From positions 53,763 through 117,762 of the forward strand of contig AUXH01000003.1 of NCBI GenBank assembly GCA_000482145.1: a stretch of 64,000 nt of DNA, in the 5' to 3' direction. Source of the DNA: Strigomonas culicis (Eukaryota; Euglenozoa; Kinetoplastea; Trypanosomatida; Trypanosomatidae). The position numbers and the translations under genes are program-made. Under the pieces are notes generated by a model, which ran no database searches, was not told the origin of the DNA, and was given only the letters and a program-made list of their open reading frames with translations. Shown in pieces: positions 17,597 to 27,777 of the stretch; position 1 is the stretch's first letter, and the number at the start of each line of letters is the position of its first letter.

Positions 17597-19993
17597 CTAG
17601 ACATCACACAGTTCCTTGACAAAGAGAGTGCGTTTGCCGGTGAGCCTCTTGTCCGTGGGATAACTCTCCTCCATGACGACGCAGTCCCGCAGCAGCGCGG
17701 TGCGGATCTCAGGGGCCGGCGCCACAGCCCATGACACCAACACGTGGGCCATGTCCAGCGCGAGGTGGAGCACGTGCACGGCCACGGTGGAGTAGCGCTG
17801 CTGCGACGCCTGCGCCATCACGCGCTCGACCAGCGACCACAGCTTCACGCGGTAGTCCGTGAGGAAGTTACGCAGAAAGAAGAGGTTCACAAAGCGCCAC
17901 TTCTGTGTGTTGTCGGCATCGAGCTCCGCGAGCAGCGCCTCCGCACTGAGGCCCGCGGGCAGCGGCTGGCTCGACCCGTCGCCGCCGTCCGCCGCGGCGA
18001 CGCGCACGAGAAACGGACTGTCCGCGCGGTACGGCCAGAGAATGTTGCGCAGCAGCCGGAGGAGGCCCTGCAGCGCGGAGACGTTGCTGGTGTCCTCCTG
18101 GACCTGGTCCAGCAGCAGCGCTGGCAGCGCTTCGTGCACAAGGAGGGTGATGCACCGCTCCTGGCACGTGATGACGTTGCTCATGAGGACGCCCAGCCAC
18201 CGCGTCATGTGCATGTACGGGCTGCCCACGTGCTTGCGCATAATGTCAATCGCGAGCTCGACCCCGCGGAGCTGAATGAACACGTCGATCGTCTTGTTGC
18301 GGAAGGGCGTCTCCGGCTGCGTGACCTGCACCAGGCAGTAGGCGCCCCACTGCAAGATAACCGGCTGGTGGATGTACTCCTTCATAATCTCGATCACCGT
18401 CGGCACGCCGTCGACCTGCACAAAGGTGGTGAGGTTGTCCTCGTAGAGACAGATGCGGCCGAGCGCCGTGAGCGCGCTCGTCACGAGCGCCTCGTCTTGC
18501 GGGTAGCCGTCGACCATCTCCAGGATGGTCCCGACGCCGCCATCCGCGGAGACGCGATTCAGCTCGTTGAAATGCTCCGGCCGCACCACCTCCTGCAGCA
18601 CGGTCTTCACCAGCGCCGGACTGTACGAGAAGGACTTGAGCATCAGCATGAGGCTCTCGAAGCCGTGGTAGAACTCCGTGTAGACCTCCTCGAAGCTCGA
18701 CACGCGCTGCGGCAGCGGTATCTCCTTCATGCGCGAGCGCCGCATCCGCTCCACGTCGCGCACGTTGAGCAGCTGGTCACCCTCCATCTCCGTGCCGCCG
18801 CTGCGGCTCTGCACGCTGTTCGCCGCCGCGAGCATGAGGGCCTGGATGGGCAGGTCCGACACGGGCGTGCGGCAGAAGCCCAGCGTGCCGGAGGCAAAGA
18901 GGTGCCGCACGATGGACGTGCTGTACATGCAGATGCTCTGGGTGCCCATCTGGTGCTGGACGCCGACAAAGTCGCCCTTCGTGTTGAACACGGGGCCGCC
19001 GCTCCCCTCGTCCAGCACCCCGCCCTCCATCTTGTACGTGCAGTAATCCTCGTCCACCTCCGCGACCGCCTTCAGCAGGTACCGCCGCCGGCTCGTGCGG
19101 TTGACGTGGGTGATGAGCAGGTGAGTGTCGCCCACCGCGATGGGCGCGACCTCCGACAGCAGCAAGGGGAGCGGCAAGGGCCGCACGAGATGCGTGCCGT
19201 CCTTCTGGTTGCGCCTGTTCTTCAGCTGGACGATGGTCTCCACGTGCGAGACGGAGCGCGCGGAGGCGGTGAGGCCGCTGCCGAAGGAGAGGAACGGCGG
19301 CGGCAGGTCCGTCGCCTCCTCCGGCGGGGCCGCCTCGCAGTACGTGATGGTGTAGCCAACCTCCTCGTCACTGCTGTCTTCTTCACCGGTGCCGGCGCCA
19401 CGCATCGCCTCCATCTCCATCTCCGTGTTGCTGGCGTCGGCCAGACACACAGACGTGCTCGCCTCCTCCTTCTTCTTGGCCTCTGTCAGCTTTGTCAGCG
19501 CCTCCTCCTGGCCCTTCACGGAGAGGGACGTCAGAAAGCCGCAGTCGCCGCGCACGCGCACGGAGAAGGGCTGCGGCTGGCGGCCGAGCACCGCCGTCGT
19601 GCCGGTGACCGGCTGCTCCATGAAGGTGGCGTAGGCCGATGCGGTCGCCTCGCAGCACGGGAACACCTTGGACGTGGTCAGCAGGACGCAGTGCTCCGCC
19701 GGCGTGGACCCCGCCGCCGGGCCGCGCGAGTGCCGCGACGTGGAGTGGCGCCGCTCGCCACGCAACGTGGACTCGCCGGCCGCGTCCCCCGCGTGCCGCG
19801 CGCCGCGCGACCGTCTGCCAAGGAAGCGGCGCGGCGCCTTCGCACTCGGCGCGGCGGGGAGCGCAATCAGGATGCCGCTGCCGCGGTTCTTCCCGTCACT
19901 GATGCGGCACACCGCGTGGGTGAACATGGACACTTTTTCAATAATGGACCACCGCTCTAACTCGTCGCCAGAGTACCGTGAGGAAGAAGTCAT
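17597..19993 (-). CDS. Trypsin-fold pseudoprotease fused to armadillo-type repeats
   Basis: A 798-residue protein. Residues about 20-365 look like a chymotrypsin/trypsin fold split by low-complexity inserts. There is a strand 'GSGILIAL' (about 38-45), then 'CVLLTTSKVF' (about 102-111) where active enzymes have L-T-x-A-H, so the catalytic His is a Lys (Lys109). A well-kept serine motif 'DEGSGGPVFNTKGDFVG' has Ser331. From about residue 430 to 750 helical repeats of armadillo/HEAT type follow ('GVGTILEMVDGYP', 'GVPTVIEIMKEYIHQ…'). The likely role is binding rather than proteolysis. The ATG at 19993 is the first Met in frame. No signal or membrane segment is seen. Confidence 0.75.
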   Translation of the reverse strand: MTSSSRYSGDELERWSIIEKVSMFTHAVCRISDGKNRGSGILIALPAAPSAKAPRRFLGRRSRGARHAGDAAGESTLRGERRHSTSRHSRGPAAGSTPAEHCVLLTTSKVFPCCEATASAYATFMEQPVTGTTAVLGRQPQPFSVRVRGDCGFLTSLSVKGQEEALTKLTEAKKKEEASTSVCLADASNTEMEMEAMRGAGTGEEDSSDEEVGYTITYCEAAPPEEATDLPPPFLSFGSGLTASARSVSHVETIVQLKNRRNQKDGTHLVRPLPLPLLLSEVAPIAVGDTHLLITHVNRTSRRRYLLKAVAEVDEDYCTYKMEGGVLDEGSGGPVFNTKGDFVGVQHQMGTQSICMYSTSIVRHLFASGTLGFCRTPVSDLPIQALMLAAANSVQSRSGGTEMEGDQLLNVRDVERMRRSRMKEIPLPQRVSSFEEVYTEFYHGFESLMLMLKSFSYSPALVKTVLQEVVRPEHFNELNRVSADGGVGTILEMVDGYPQDEALVTSALTALGRICLYEDNLTTFVQVDGVPTVIEIMKEYIHQPVILQWGAYCLVQVTQPETPFRNKTIDVFIQLRGVELAIDIMRKHVGSPYMHMTRWLGVLMSNVITCQERCITLLVHEALPALLLDQVQEDTSNVSALQGLLRLLRNILWPYRADSPFLVRVAAADGGDGSSQPLPAGLSAEALLAELDADNTQKWRFVNLFFLRNFLTDYRVKLWSLVERVMAQASQQRYSTVAVHVLHLALDMAHVLVSWAVAPAPEIRTALLRDCVVMEESYPTDKRLTGKRTLFVKELCDV

Positions 19994-20381
19994 TGTCACG
20001 GTGGTATCAATCTATTCTGTGCATACAGTTCAAAACTACTGGGCAGCGAACAACAACCAAAGACATCAATAGCCATAAAAGAAGTGTGAGACGCGTGAGA
20101 GTGAAAAGAGTAGCATGTAAGGATAACAGGCGAGTACAGCGTCAGTCCACGGAGAATGCAAAGCTGATAATAATACTAATAATAATGCAGCACATCCACG
20201 TGGGAAGAGAATTGAGGAAGTCCAACAGCAAAAAAAAAAGGAATAATCTACACAGAAGAACGAAAAAAAAATTGAAATGGATCAACCAAAGAAGGATGGG
20301 CAAAGGGCGAGAAGAAGAAAAAGAGGTGCAACACATACAGAGTGTTCTCCCCGTGCACCGATAAAACGTAGCGCTCCATCG
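19994..20381. other. Intergenic spacer
   Basis: AT-rich spacer with poly-A near 20231-20239 and 20265-20271. It is the 5' flank of the pseudoprotease gene and 3' flank of the CTLH ligase gene. No gene seen. Confidence 0.55.
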
Positions 20382-23300
20382 CTAATAGAGCGTGGAGATG
20401 GTCTTGATGCTCGAGAAGGGGGTCTCAACGGTGCAATACGGACAGCTGACTGTGTTTGCGTTGACGGGCACCCGCGAGCGCCGCGGCACGGAGAGCAAGC
20501 TCTGCAGGGTGCGGTCGGAGATGACGTGCCCACACTGCAAGAACTGGGGCGGATTCAACCGCTCCATCCGCTCCGCGCTGGGGATGGGCAGCAAGTTCGT
20601 CGTGCTGCGGTAACGGGCGTCCGCGCCCGCTGGCCGTTCCGCCGCGGTGACGGGGGCGGGCGGCGACGCGGGGGGGTCCACCACCCGGTTGTAGTACTGA
20701 AGGAAGGCGTCGGCCGTGTCCGCCGCGGCGCCGGCCCGCATGCGCCGCAGCACGTCCTCCGCGTCCATCACGGTGACGGCGCCGGAGACGAGCGGGTCGT
20801 AGCAGCGCCGCCGGCTGACCGGGCAGTAGCACATCGCCGAGTGGAACATCGCCGACGGCGCGCACACGCCGCGCAGGCACTGCGACGTCACCTGCCGCGC
20901 CGCGCCGCGCTCCCGCCGCAGACCCGCGAGCACCTCCGACACGTGTGCGATCTCCAGCGTCGCCGCGCTGCGCGTCTGCGTCGGCGGCAGCGCCAGCTTC
21001 TTCGGCGTCGTGTGCATGCGGTCGTTGTACATCGCCGCGAAGAGCGCGCGCACCGCCTGCGGCGACACGTAATCGAGCGTGCCGTGCGTCTGCGCCGCCT
21101 CGTCCTCGGCCAAGTCCGCCGCGGCCTCCTCCGCCAGGTGGTCGAGCGCGGACGGGGGCAGCGAGAAGTTGCGCTTCAGCGGCGACGTGCGGCCGTCTTC
21201 GCTGGGCGTGGCCGGCCGCTCTTCGTCCGACGTCGAGTCCACGTCGTCCACCGGCAGCAGCCCGCGCGCCTGCAGCGCCTCCAGCTCCTGGAGGATGGGC
21301 TGGCTGAGCGGATACACAAGCGCCGAGATGTAGTCCTTACTGTTCGCCACGGAGCGCGTTCCGTGCGGCGGCGGCGCGCGGTCGCAGAACTGCCGTACCG
21401 TCTCGATCGCACTGCGGTCGCCGTCCGCCGCCGCACCTGTGAAGTCGCTCGCGGCCTCCCCCAGACCGGACACGGCGTCGATCAGACCAGTCGTGAGCGT
21501 CTCCAGGAACACGGAGGGCGCCACCTCCGGCGCGAGCACCGGGGTCGGTGCCTCGCCCGCCGGCCCTTTGCGAGGCGCGGGCGGCAGCGAGCCATCGCGC
21601 CTGAGCGGCGCGTGGGGGAAGGGTCCCAGGTCGCTCTGCCACAGCTCCAACATCGGCACCACCGTCTGCAGGAAGCGCTCCATCTCCACCCCCTCCGCGG
21701 CCAGCAGCGCGGGCATGTAGCCGACCGCCGTCAGAACAGCCTTGTGGCTCAGCAGCGCGGCATCCGTGACGCCGTCCGAGAGGAGGCCGCGGAACCGGTC
21801 GTACGCCGGGTCCTGCTGCAGCTTGTCGAGGAAGCGAAAGAGCTGCGCGACGAAGCTGCCGTGGTCGCGCGCGTCGCGTCGGGCATCCGCGAGCTGGAAT
21901 GCGAGCTCCTGCAGCACGCACAGGAAGACGAGGTCGCTCTCCACCAACGCCGCGCGGCACCGGAGGACCTCGTGCAGCTTCACCTCGTAGCGCCTCTCCT
22001 TCGCATTGTAGATGCCGGCCAGCGCGGTGGGCAGCGGGATGAGGCTCGCGTAGGTGGATCGGGCCGCCTCCTCCGTCGCGCGGATCGTTTCGGGGGGTGG
22101 CAGCCCGGCAATGCCGTCCAGGTCGTACTCCGCGAGCAGCGCCGCCGTGCGTCCCTCCGCGGGGGTGCGCCGCGCCTCGTCGGCGGAGGGCGTCGAGAAG
22201 GTGGCGGACGCCATCGACGCGAGCAGGCTGCCTTCGACCGCACCCTCCGCGCTGCTCTCGCTGCCGCGCGTGCCGGCCAGCCGGTCGGGCTGCGCGGACT
22301 CCTGCGTCGACTCGCATCGGGTGTGCTCCGCGGCGGTGGCGTCCTCGGTGCGGTCGGAGGAGGTGTAGAGGGAGCCCTCCGAGCGGCCCACCGGCGCGGA
22401 GGCCGTCGGGTCGAACGCGCTCGCGACCGTCGCGCGCGGCGGCGCCTCCCCGTCCGCGCGGCTCTTGCTGTCGGAGCCCGCCGCGGACGGCGGGGCCGCC
22501 GTTGGCGCGGCGGCCACCTCCCGCAGCCATGCGAGCGTCTGCGGAAAGGTGTGGCGCAGCAGCGTCTCGCACAGGCCGCGCGGCGGGTGGGCCTCCCACC
22601 AGTCCGCGGCGAGAGCAGGCGCGTTGAGGTGCGCCGTGCCGCGCCGACCGAGGCGGATGCCGCGGCGCAGCTCCGCCTTCACCCGGTGCAGTGTATCTGC
22701 CTCCACCGCGCGGCGCGTCGGCGCGTCCAGGCCGAAGTCGTCCAGCATCTCCTCGTCCAAGTCGATGCCATCGCTGAGCAGCTTCTGCAGCACCATGTCG
22801 TCGACCGTCTCCTGTAGGAGGGACGGCAGCGGCCCCGCAGCTGCGGATGCGCCCGCCGGCGTGCGACCCGCCGCCCCTCTCCAGCTGACGTAGTGCTGCA
22901 AGAACAGCTTCACGTCGCCGTCGATGGTGCCGGACGGCGGCCGCGCGCCGGGCGCACACGGCGTGCCGTGCGCGGTGCCGGTGAGGCTGGGCGTGGCGGG
23001 CAGCACAAGGGGCGACCGCGTGACCTGGCTGGGTGGGCTGCTGCCTGCCGCGGTGACGGACGCGCCGGCACCGCCGACGGAGCCGCGGGGGAGGGAGCTC
23101 GGGTAGTCCACGGAGGAGGCCGGGCCGTGGGCGGGCGACCCCGCGACGTTCGCGACCGAGACGCTGTGCCGGCAGCGCTCCGGCAGCCACTCAGCCTGCC
23201 GGCTCTCCTCGGCCATCAGCAGCACCTGCTGCTTCAGCGCGCCGAGACGATCGGCGAGGTCCCGCTCGCACCGGTCCGTGTGCTGCTGCAGGGTGTCAAT

Positions 23301-23438
23301 CGCGGCGAGCACCAACGCGCGCTCGTCGTCCACCGTGGCCGCCGCAGCGCTCTGGCCTCTGAGAGTCGTGCTCGTCGTCGACAGGTGGTTAGAGAGCTCC
23401 TCGAGAGGCTTTAACTCATTGCAGAAGCCTGTAGGCAT
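20382..23438 (-). CDS. CTLH/GID-complex E3 ligase subunit, RMND5-like
   Basis: A 1018-residue protein. The C-terminus is a GID-type RING. A Cys-Pro motif (CYCPVSRRRC, near 870) is followed by 'LQCGHVISDRTLQSLL' (near 967-980) and 'CPYC' (near 1000), ending in a short hydrophobic tail, as in RMND5A/Gid2. A LisH/CTLH-like helical stretch lies near 230-330 ('LQETVDDMVLQKLLSDGI' and '…GLCETLLRHTFPQTLAWL…'). The central part is Pro/Ser/Glu-rich and disordered. RMND5 pairs with MAEA to ubiquitinate substrates. This protein is more than twice the usual length (about 390), owing to disordered inserts, including roughly 80 residues inside the RING. MAEA is not in this window. RMND5 is preferred over MAEA on the CPYC/CGH pattern. 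Confidence 0.8.
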   Translation of the reverse strand: MPTGFCNELKPLEELSNHLSTTSTTLRGQSAAAATVDDERALVLAAIDTLQQHTDRCERDLADRLGALKQQVLLMAEESRQAEWLPERCRHSVSVANVAGSPAHGPASSVDYPSSLPRGSVGGAGASVTAAGSSPPSQVTRSPLVLPATPSLTGTAHGTPCAPGARPPSGTIDGDVKLFLQHYVSWRGAAGRTPAGASAAAGPLPSLLQETVDDMVLQKLLSDGIDLDEEMLDDFGLDAPTRRAVEADTLHRVKAELRRGIRLGRRGTAHLNAPALAADWWEAHPPRGLCETLLRHTFPQTLAWLREVAAAPTAAPPSAAGSDSKSRADGEAPPRATVASAFDPTASAPVGRSEGSLYTSSDRTEDATAAEHTRCESTQESAQPDRLAGTRGSESSAEGAVEGSLLASMASATFSTPSADEARRTPAEGRTAALLAEYDLDGIAGLPPPETIRATEEAARSTYASLIPLPTALAGIYNAKERRYEVKLHEVLRCRAALVESDLVFLCVLQELAFQLADARRDARDHGSFVAQLFRFLDKLQQDPAYDRFRGLLSDGVTDAALLSHKAVLTAVGYMPALLAAEGVEMERFLQTVVPMLELWQSDLGPFPHAPLRRDGSLPPAPRKGPAGEAPTPVLAPEVAPSVFLETLTTGLIDAVSGLGEAASDFTGAAADGDRSAIETVRQFCDRAPPPHGTRSVANSKDYISALVYPLSQPILQELEALQARGLLPVDDVDSTSDEERPATPSEDGRTSPLKRNFSLPPSALDHLAEEAAADLAEDEAAQTHGTLDYVSPQAVRALFAAMYNDRMHTTPKKLALPPTQTRSAATLEIAHVSEVLAGLRRERGAARQVTSQCLRGVCAPSAMFHSAMCYCPVSRRRCYDPLVSGAVTVMDAEDVLRRMRAGAAADTADAFLQYYNRVVDPPASPPAPVTAAERPAGADARYRSTTNLLPIPSAERMERLNPPQFLQCGHVISDRTLQSLLSVPRRSRVPVNANTVSCPYCTVETPFSSIKTISTLY

Positions 23439-24568
23439 TTCCTATATATATATCTAAACAGTGAAATGGTGAAATAAAAAGTGATTTCGCTAGTCCTTTG
23501 ATGTGCCTTTTCTGGCTAGTTTAAGACAAGAGGGAATATATATGCGGGTGTATATATTACGAATTCCAGAATAAAAAGATTCGATGTGCACTCCTACAGG
23601 GAGTAGAGAAGACAAGAGGGAAGAAGGGTAATACTATTACAAAAGAAAGGGAAAAAATCGCGAGAGGATGAGTTACAAATCATGTGCTTACGGGGAGTAA
23701 GAAGTGCCACTGTAGCTGTAAATACACACGTCTGCAAGACATTTTATCTTTCCATAAAGAAAGGCAGACACATCATAGTTCGATCAACACAGAATTAAAA
23801 AAGAACAACAGAAGAACAAGAAGGAAGACACACGTCTGTCAGTACGTGAGCAATTCTTAATTCCTACGTATCCACTGACCAACGTCACGGAGACCGCTGT
23901 AAAAAAAAAAAAGGCAATGAGTAAGAAATAAATGAAAACAATAACACAGGAAAAAGTAAAACAAGAACAAAAGAGAAACGAACTGATGAAAATCATATCA
24001 ATAATTGTACATCATAGTTGTAACTGCAAGCCTCAAGAAGCAATGAAGAAGAAAAGGGCAACCACTGAATGAAAATGAAAAGAGAAAAAAAAAGCATTAT
24101 CATTAGATTAAGAAAAATGGGGAGAAAACTCTCCTTTTCTCTTATGCGTAGGACTCTTCGATTTTAATGTCGTACATGTTTATATATGTTTTTTTTTTCG
24201 TTTCATTCATTCATTTCATCGTTCAGCAGTTTCATCAGCATTCAAATGTGGAATGTTGTATGTACATCCAGTGCGCCATGACTCAAGAGACACATACACA
24301 TACACGAACTAACAAAGAGGTATATATAGAGAGGGTGCAAAGGCCAGAAATCATTCAAATGTTCGTCACCATTATCATCAACGAAGGGCAGACAAAAGAA
24401 ATAGTCAAAAGAGCTATAGTAGATGCTAGAGAAGGCGCAGAAAGGTATCATGCGATTGTCCTGGCACGATTCCTTCTTGTTTTTTTTCCTCCTCATTTCC
24501 GTAGACCACGAAAGCATCCACGTCCTCCCATCAACGCTTCCGGAGCGTGCCACCCGTCGTGATTATCG
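23439..24568. other. Long intergenic spacer
   Basis: 1.13 kb and AT-rich. TATATATATA abuts the RMND5-like ATG (23442-23452). Poly-A runs lie near 23900-23911 and 24085-24093. Open frames on both strands here are low-complexity and unconvincing. No tRNA, snoRNA or other RNA gene was recognised by eye. Most is probably the 3' UTR of the RCC1 gene that ends at 24569. Confidence 0.5.
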
Positions 24569-27097
24569 TTAACTTTTATTCGCATATGAAACTATGCTCG
24601 CCTCCGGCTGGCGGCGTAGTGACGCCGTCACGTCGCCAATGAGCTCCATCGGCGGCGTATCCTTTTCTAAGAGAATAATGGCGTGGTCCTGCCCAGCGAA
24701 CACCCTCACGCCCTTGAAGTTCTCCGACCGGAGATTAATGGGCTGCAGACGCTCTGGCAGATTGATCACGTCATGGAAGCCGTTGCTGACGCAGGCACCG
24801 GTGTCAAACTCCATCGTGCCGGCCATGTGGAAGGTGCTCTCATACGTGAGGGCGAGCGTGAAGGTCTTGCCGACGCACGCGTCCCGCACGTTCTTCAACA
24901 CCATCGTTGGCGTGTTCACCTTGCCGGCGACGCCGAGCTGGTTCTTGTCATTCACACCCCACACATACAGCTTCGCGTCGTCGTCGATGGCGAAGCTGGT
25001 GTAGCAACCGGCGCCAATGCGGGTCACGAACGCGTTCAGCTTGATGCGGACAGGGGTGTGGTGCGAGTCGGAGTCACCCAGCCCGAGCCGCCCGCCGGCG
25101 CCGACGCCCCACGCGTAGATCTCGCCGATGGGGTTCAGTGCGAGGGCGTGCCAGCCGCCGGTGGCGATCTGAATGATGTTGCTGAGCCCGGGCACCTTCA
25201 CCGGGGAGAGCACCACGCCCTGGCTCTCCGACCCGACGTCGCGCATCAGCATCGTCTCCGGCAGCACGTCCGCGGAGGGCTCCAGGCCGATGCCGCAGCA
25301 CTCGATGGCGCCCCAGCTGTACACGTCGCCGCTGCTGCTCATAGCCAGCGCGAAGTAGCTGCCGCACGCCACCTGCACAATTTCCTTGTCGCACAGCCAC
25401 TCGATCTCGCGGGGCTGCGGGATGCGCTTGAACTTCTTCGGGTCCACGCCGATGCCGCACTGGCCGTAGCTATTGTTGCCCCAGGCATACACACGCTCAC
25501 CCTCGATGATGGCCATGGAGAAGGAGAAGCCGGCGGCCACGTAGGTGACCACCGTGCGGGAGAAGTACGCCAGCCGCGTCGCATGCGGCACCACCGGCAC
25601 GCGGTCGGGCGTGAAATCCTTCGCTGCGGACGTCTCGTAGCCGAGCTGGCCCCACCCGCCCACGCCGAAGGCGTAGCAGCTGCCGCGCCGGCTGATCATC
25701 AGGGTGAAGCCGGAGCCAATGCCGCACGAGAGAATGCCCTCCTTGAGGCCTACGGACGTGACCGCGGCCGGCACGCCACGGTGCGGCACGCCGAGCACCA
25801 ACATGGTCGTCGCCTTGGGGATCGTCAGCGCGAAGTTGTGCGTCGCGCCGCTGGAGAGCCAGAGCGACGTGTAGTTCTCCATCACCGGCTGGCAGCGCAC
25901 CATGCGCAGGCCGTAGCCGACGCCCACGCCCAGGCCGATGCCGGAGCCGAAGGCGACGAACTCCCCCGTCTCGAGGAGCAGGAGTGTGTGGTGGCGGCCG
26001 CAGCCCGCGTGGATCACCTTACGGTCCGCGCACACCTTCAGCAAGGTTGGGGTCAGCACGTTGAACTCGCCAACGACGCCGCACTGGGCGCCCTCGTTGT
26101 CGCCGCACGCGTAGGCCTCGCCGTCCGCCGTGACGAAAACGGTGTGGAAGCTGCCGCACGCCACCTCGATCACCTTCTTCTCCCGCAGCGCCTCCACCAG
26201 CGTCGGTGGGATCTGGTCCGCCTCGTCGCCGTGGCCGAGGCGGCCGTTGTTGCCCAGCCCCCACGTGTACACGCGACCCTCCTTGGTGACCGCCGCGAAG
26301 TGCCACGGGCCCGCCCGCAGGAGGGAGATGGCCTTGTCCTTGAAGAAGGTGAGCTCGATCGCGTCCGGCACGACCTTGCGGTCCGGCGTCGCCTGCACCG
26401 TCTCCAGCTGCAGCTCGCGGCTCGCGAGCCCCGCCTCGATGTCCTTCTCGTCCCCTAGCAGCACCGACAGCCCCCAGCCGTACACCGCGCCGGACATGGT
26501 CCGCGCGAGGACCGCGAAGTTGGCGCAGGCCACCTGCACCACCACCTCGTTCGGGATCGTGCGGGGCTGCGCGAAGCCGCAGCACGCGTTGCGCAGAAAG
26601 TCGGGGTGGCACTGCGCGTAGTTGTTCGCGCCCCACGCGTACACGGAGCCCTTGAGCGAGATGCACGTGAAGTAGGAGAAGCCGCCGGCAATGTCGATCA
26701 CGATGTCGTTCTGCGGGGCCGTGAAGAGCGGCACCTCGATCTGGCCAGGGCAGATGGGCATGTTCATCTCATTCGCGACGACGCGCGGGCAGAACCGCGG
26801 GTTACCCACCGCCAGCTCGCCCCACATGCCGCTGCCCATCGTCATCACCACGTTGCGGATGCCCAGCCAACAGGACGAGAGACTGGAGCACGCCATGCGG
26901 ATCGGCTTGTCGTGCCCGCCAATCATGAAGGGCGTGACAAGGTTGTAGCGGTTGCCGGTGCCGAGCTCACCGTCGCGGCACAGACCCCACCCCACAATAA
27001 CGCCATCCCCGTTGATGTAGCGCTCGAGGAGCTTTTGACTATTCGCAGATAACTCCTTGTCGGAGGACACGTAGAGAAGCCCAACGCGTTCCGCCAT
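24569..27097 (-). CDS. RCC1-repeat protein, two predicted seven-bladed propellers
   Basis: An 842-residue protein built almost wholly of RCC1 repeats. I count about 14 'x-x-Y-x-W/F-G-x-x-x-x-G-Q-L/C-G'-like blades, for example 'VIVGWGLCRDGELGTG', 'RVYTWGLGNNGRLGHG', 'RVYAWGNNSYGQCGIG', 'EIYAWGVGAGGRLGLG' and 'KLYVWGVNDKNQLGVAG'. Fourteen blades suggests two seven-bladed propellers in tandem. There is no kinase, HECT, RING or other domain. RCC1 propellers act as GEFs (Ran) or as protein-binding platforms, and without further domains a scaffold is as likely as a GEF. The downstream neighbour in the same unit would be the RMND5-like ligase. It is a paralogue of the gene at 27778-31569. Confidence 0.9.
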   Translation of the reverse strand: MAERVGLLYVSSDKELSANSQKLLERYINGDGVIVGWGLCRDGELGTGNRYNLVTPFMIGGHDKPIRMACSSLSSCWLGIRNVVMTMGSGMWGELAVGNPRFCPRVVANEMNMPICPGQIEVPLFTAPQNDIVIDIAGGFSYFTCISLKGSVYAWGANNYAQCHPDFLRNACCGFAQPRTIPNEVVVQVACANFAVLARTMSGAVYGWGLSVLLGDEKDIEAGLASRELQLETVQATPDRKVVPDAIELTFFKDKAISLLRAGPWHFAAVTKEGRVYTWGLGNNGRLGHGDEADQIPPTLVEALREKKVIEVACGSFHTVFVTADGEAYACGDNEGAQCGVVGEFNVLTPTLLKVCADRKVIHAGCGRHHTLLLLETGEFVAFGSGIGLGVGVGYGLRMVRCQPVMENYTSLWLSSGATHNFALTIPKATTMLVLGVPHRGVPAAVTSVGLKEGILSCGIGSGFTLMISRRGSCYAFGVGGWGQLGYETSAAKDFTPDRVPVVPHATRLAYFSRTVVTYVAAGFSFSMAIIEGERVYAWGNNSYGQCGIGVDPKKFKRIPQPREIEWLCDKEIVQVACGSYFALAMSSSGDVYSWGAIECCGIGLEPSADVLPETMLMRDVGSESQGVVLSPVKVPGLSNIIQIATGGWHALALNPIGEIYAWGVGAGGRLGLGDSDSHHTPVRIKLNAFVTRIGAGCYTSFAIDDDAKLYVWGVNDKNQLGVAGKVNTPTMVLKNVRDACVGKTFTLALTYESTFHMAGTMEFDTGACVSNGFHDVINLPERLQPINLRSENFKGVRVFAGQDHAIILLEKDTPPMELIGDVTASLRRQPEASIVSYANKS

Positions 27098-27777
27098 TCG
27101 AGTAGGTTTCTGCTATGTGTGTCTGTGTGGACTTGCTCTGGTTTTCGATGTTTGCTTGTTTTCTATTATATATTTAGTATTATGTTAAGTTAGTTCTCCG
27201 TTCTGCGTAGGCGTGAGTAGATAACACCGCTGTAGAAAACAACTAAACGTTAACGGGGAAAGTGAATTATGGACGTCTTGTGTTAAAACGGTCCCTTTTA
27301 CTTTCCAGTGGTAAAAGAGCCTACACAAGAAGAGCAAAAACAAAAAGAATATTAAAAAGGGAGAAGGGAAAATACTACTACTTAGTAGACTTCCATGTGA
27401 GAGAGATAGAGAAGAGGAAAGCCAGACAGTACAGCAAGAATCAAAAAAAAAAAACAGGAGGTGTCTACATCAGTAGAGTTTAAAAAAAAAGATGCAAAAA
27501 GGAACAACATGCTGATTGAGTTCGAAAGGTAAAATCAAGGAAAAAAAAAGAAAGATGAGAAATCACACGCACTATAAAAGAATCATTCGTTGGAGGTGGG
27601 TTTAAACGACAAAATACATGTAAAAATAAAACGTACATTCATATATTAGAAGCAAGCACAGGAAAAAAAAAGGATCTCCAATGAACAGGAAAGGAAAAAA
27701 AAAACTTCATGCTTGTGATCATGGGTATAAGCAATGCAAATGAAAACAGTATGCAGAATAGTACATGGTTTCTCTAG
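27098..27777. other. Intergenic spacer
   Basis: 680 bp between the two RCC1 genes, purine-rich on the plus strand with poly-A runs near 27441-27450, 27482-27490, 27540-27548 and 27666-27673. No gene or inter-paralogue sequence repeat was seen. Confidence 0.55.

Noticed and set aside
17744..22817. Very long plus-strand open frames (738 and 846 codons) opposite the pseudoprotease and CTLH ligase genes
   Set aside because: They mirror GC-rich minus-strand genes with recognisable domains, are rich in His/Arg/Ala as expected from antisense reading, and would break the single-strand gene order.
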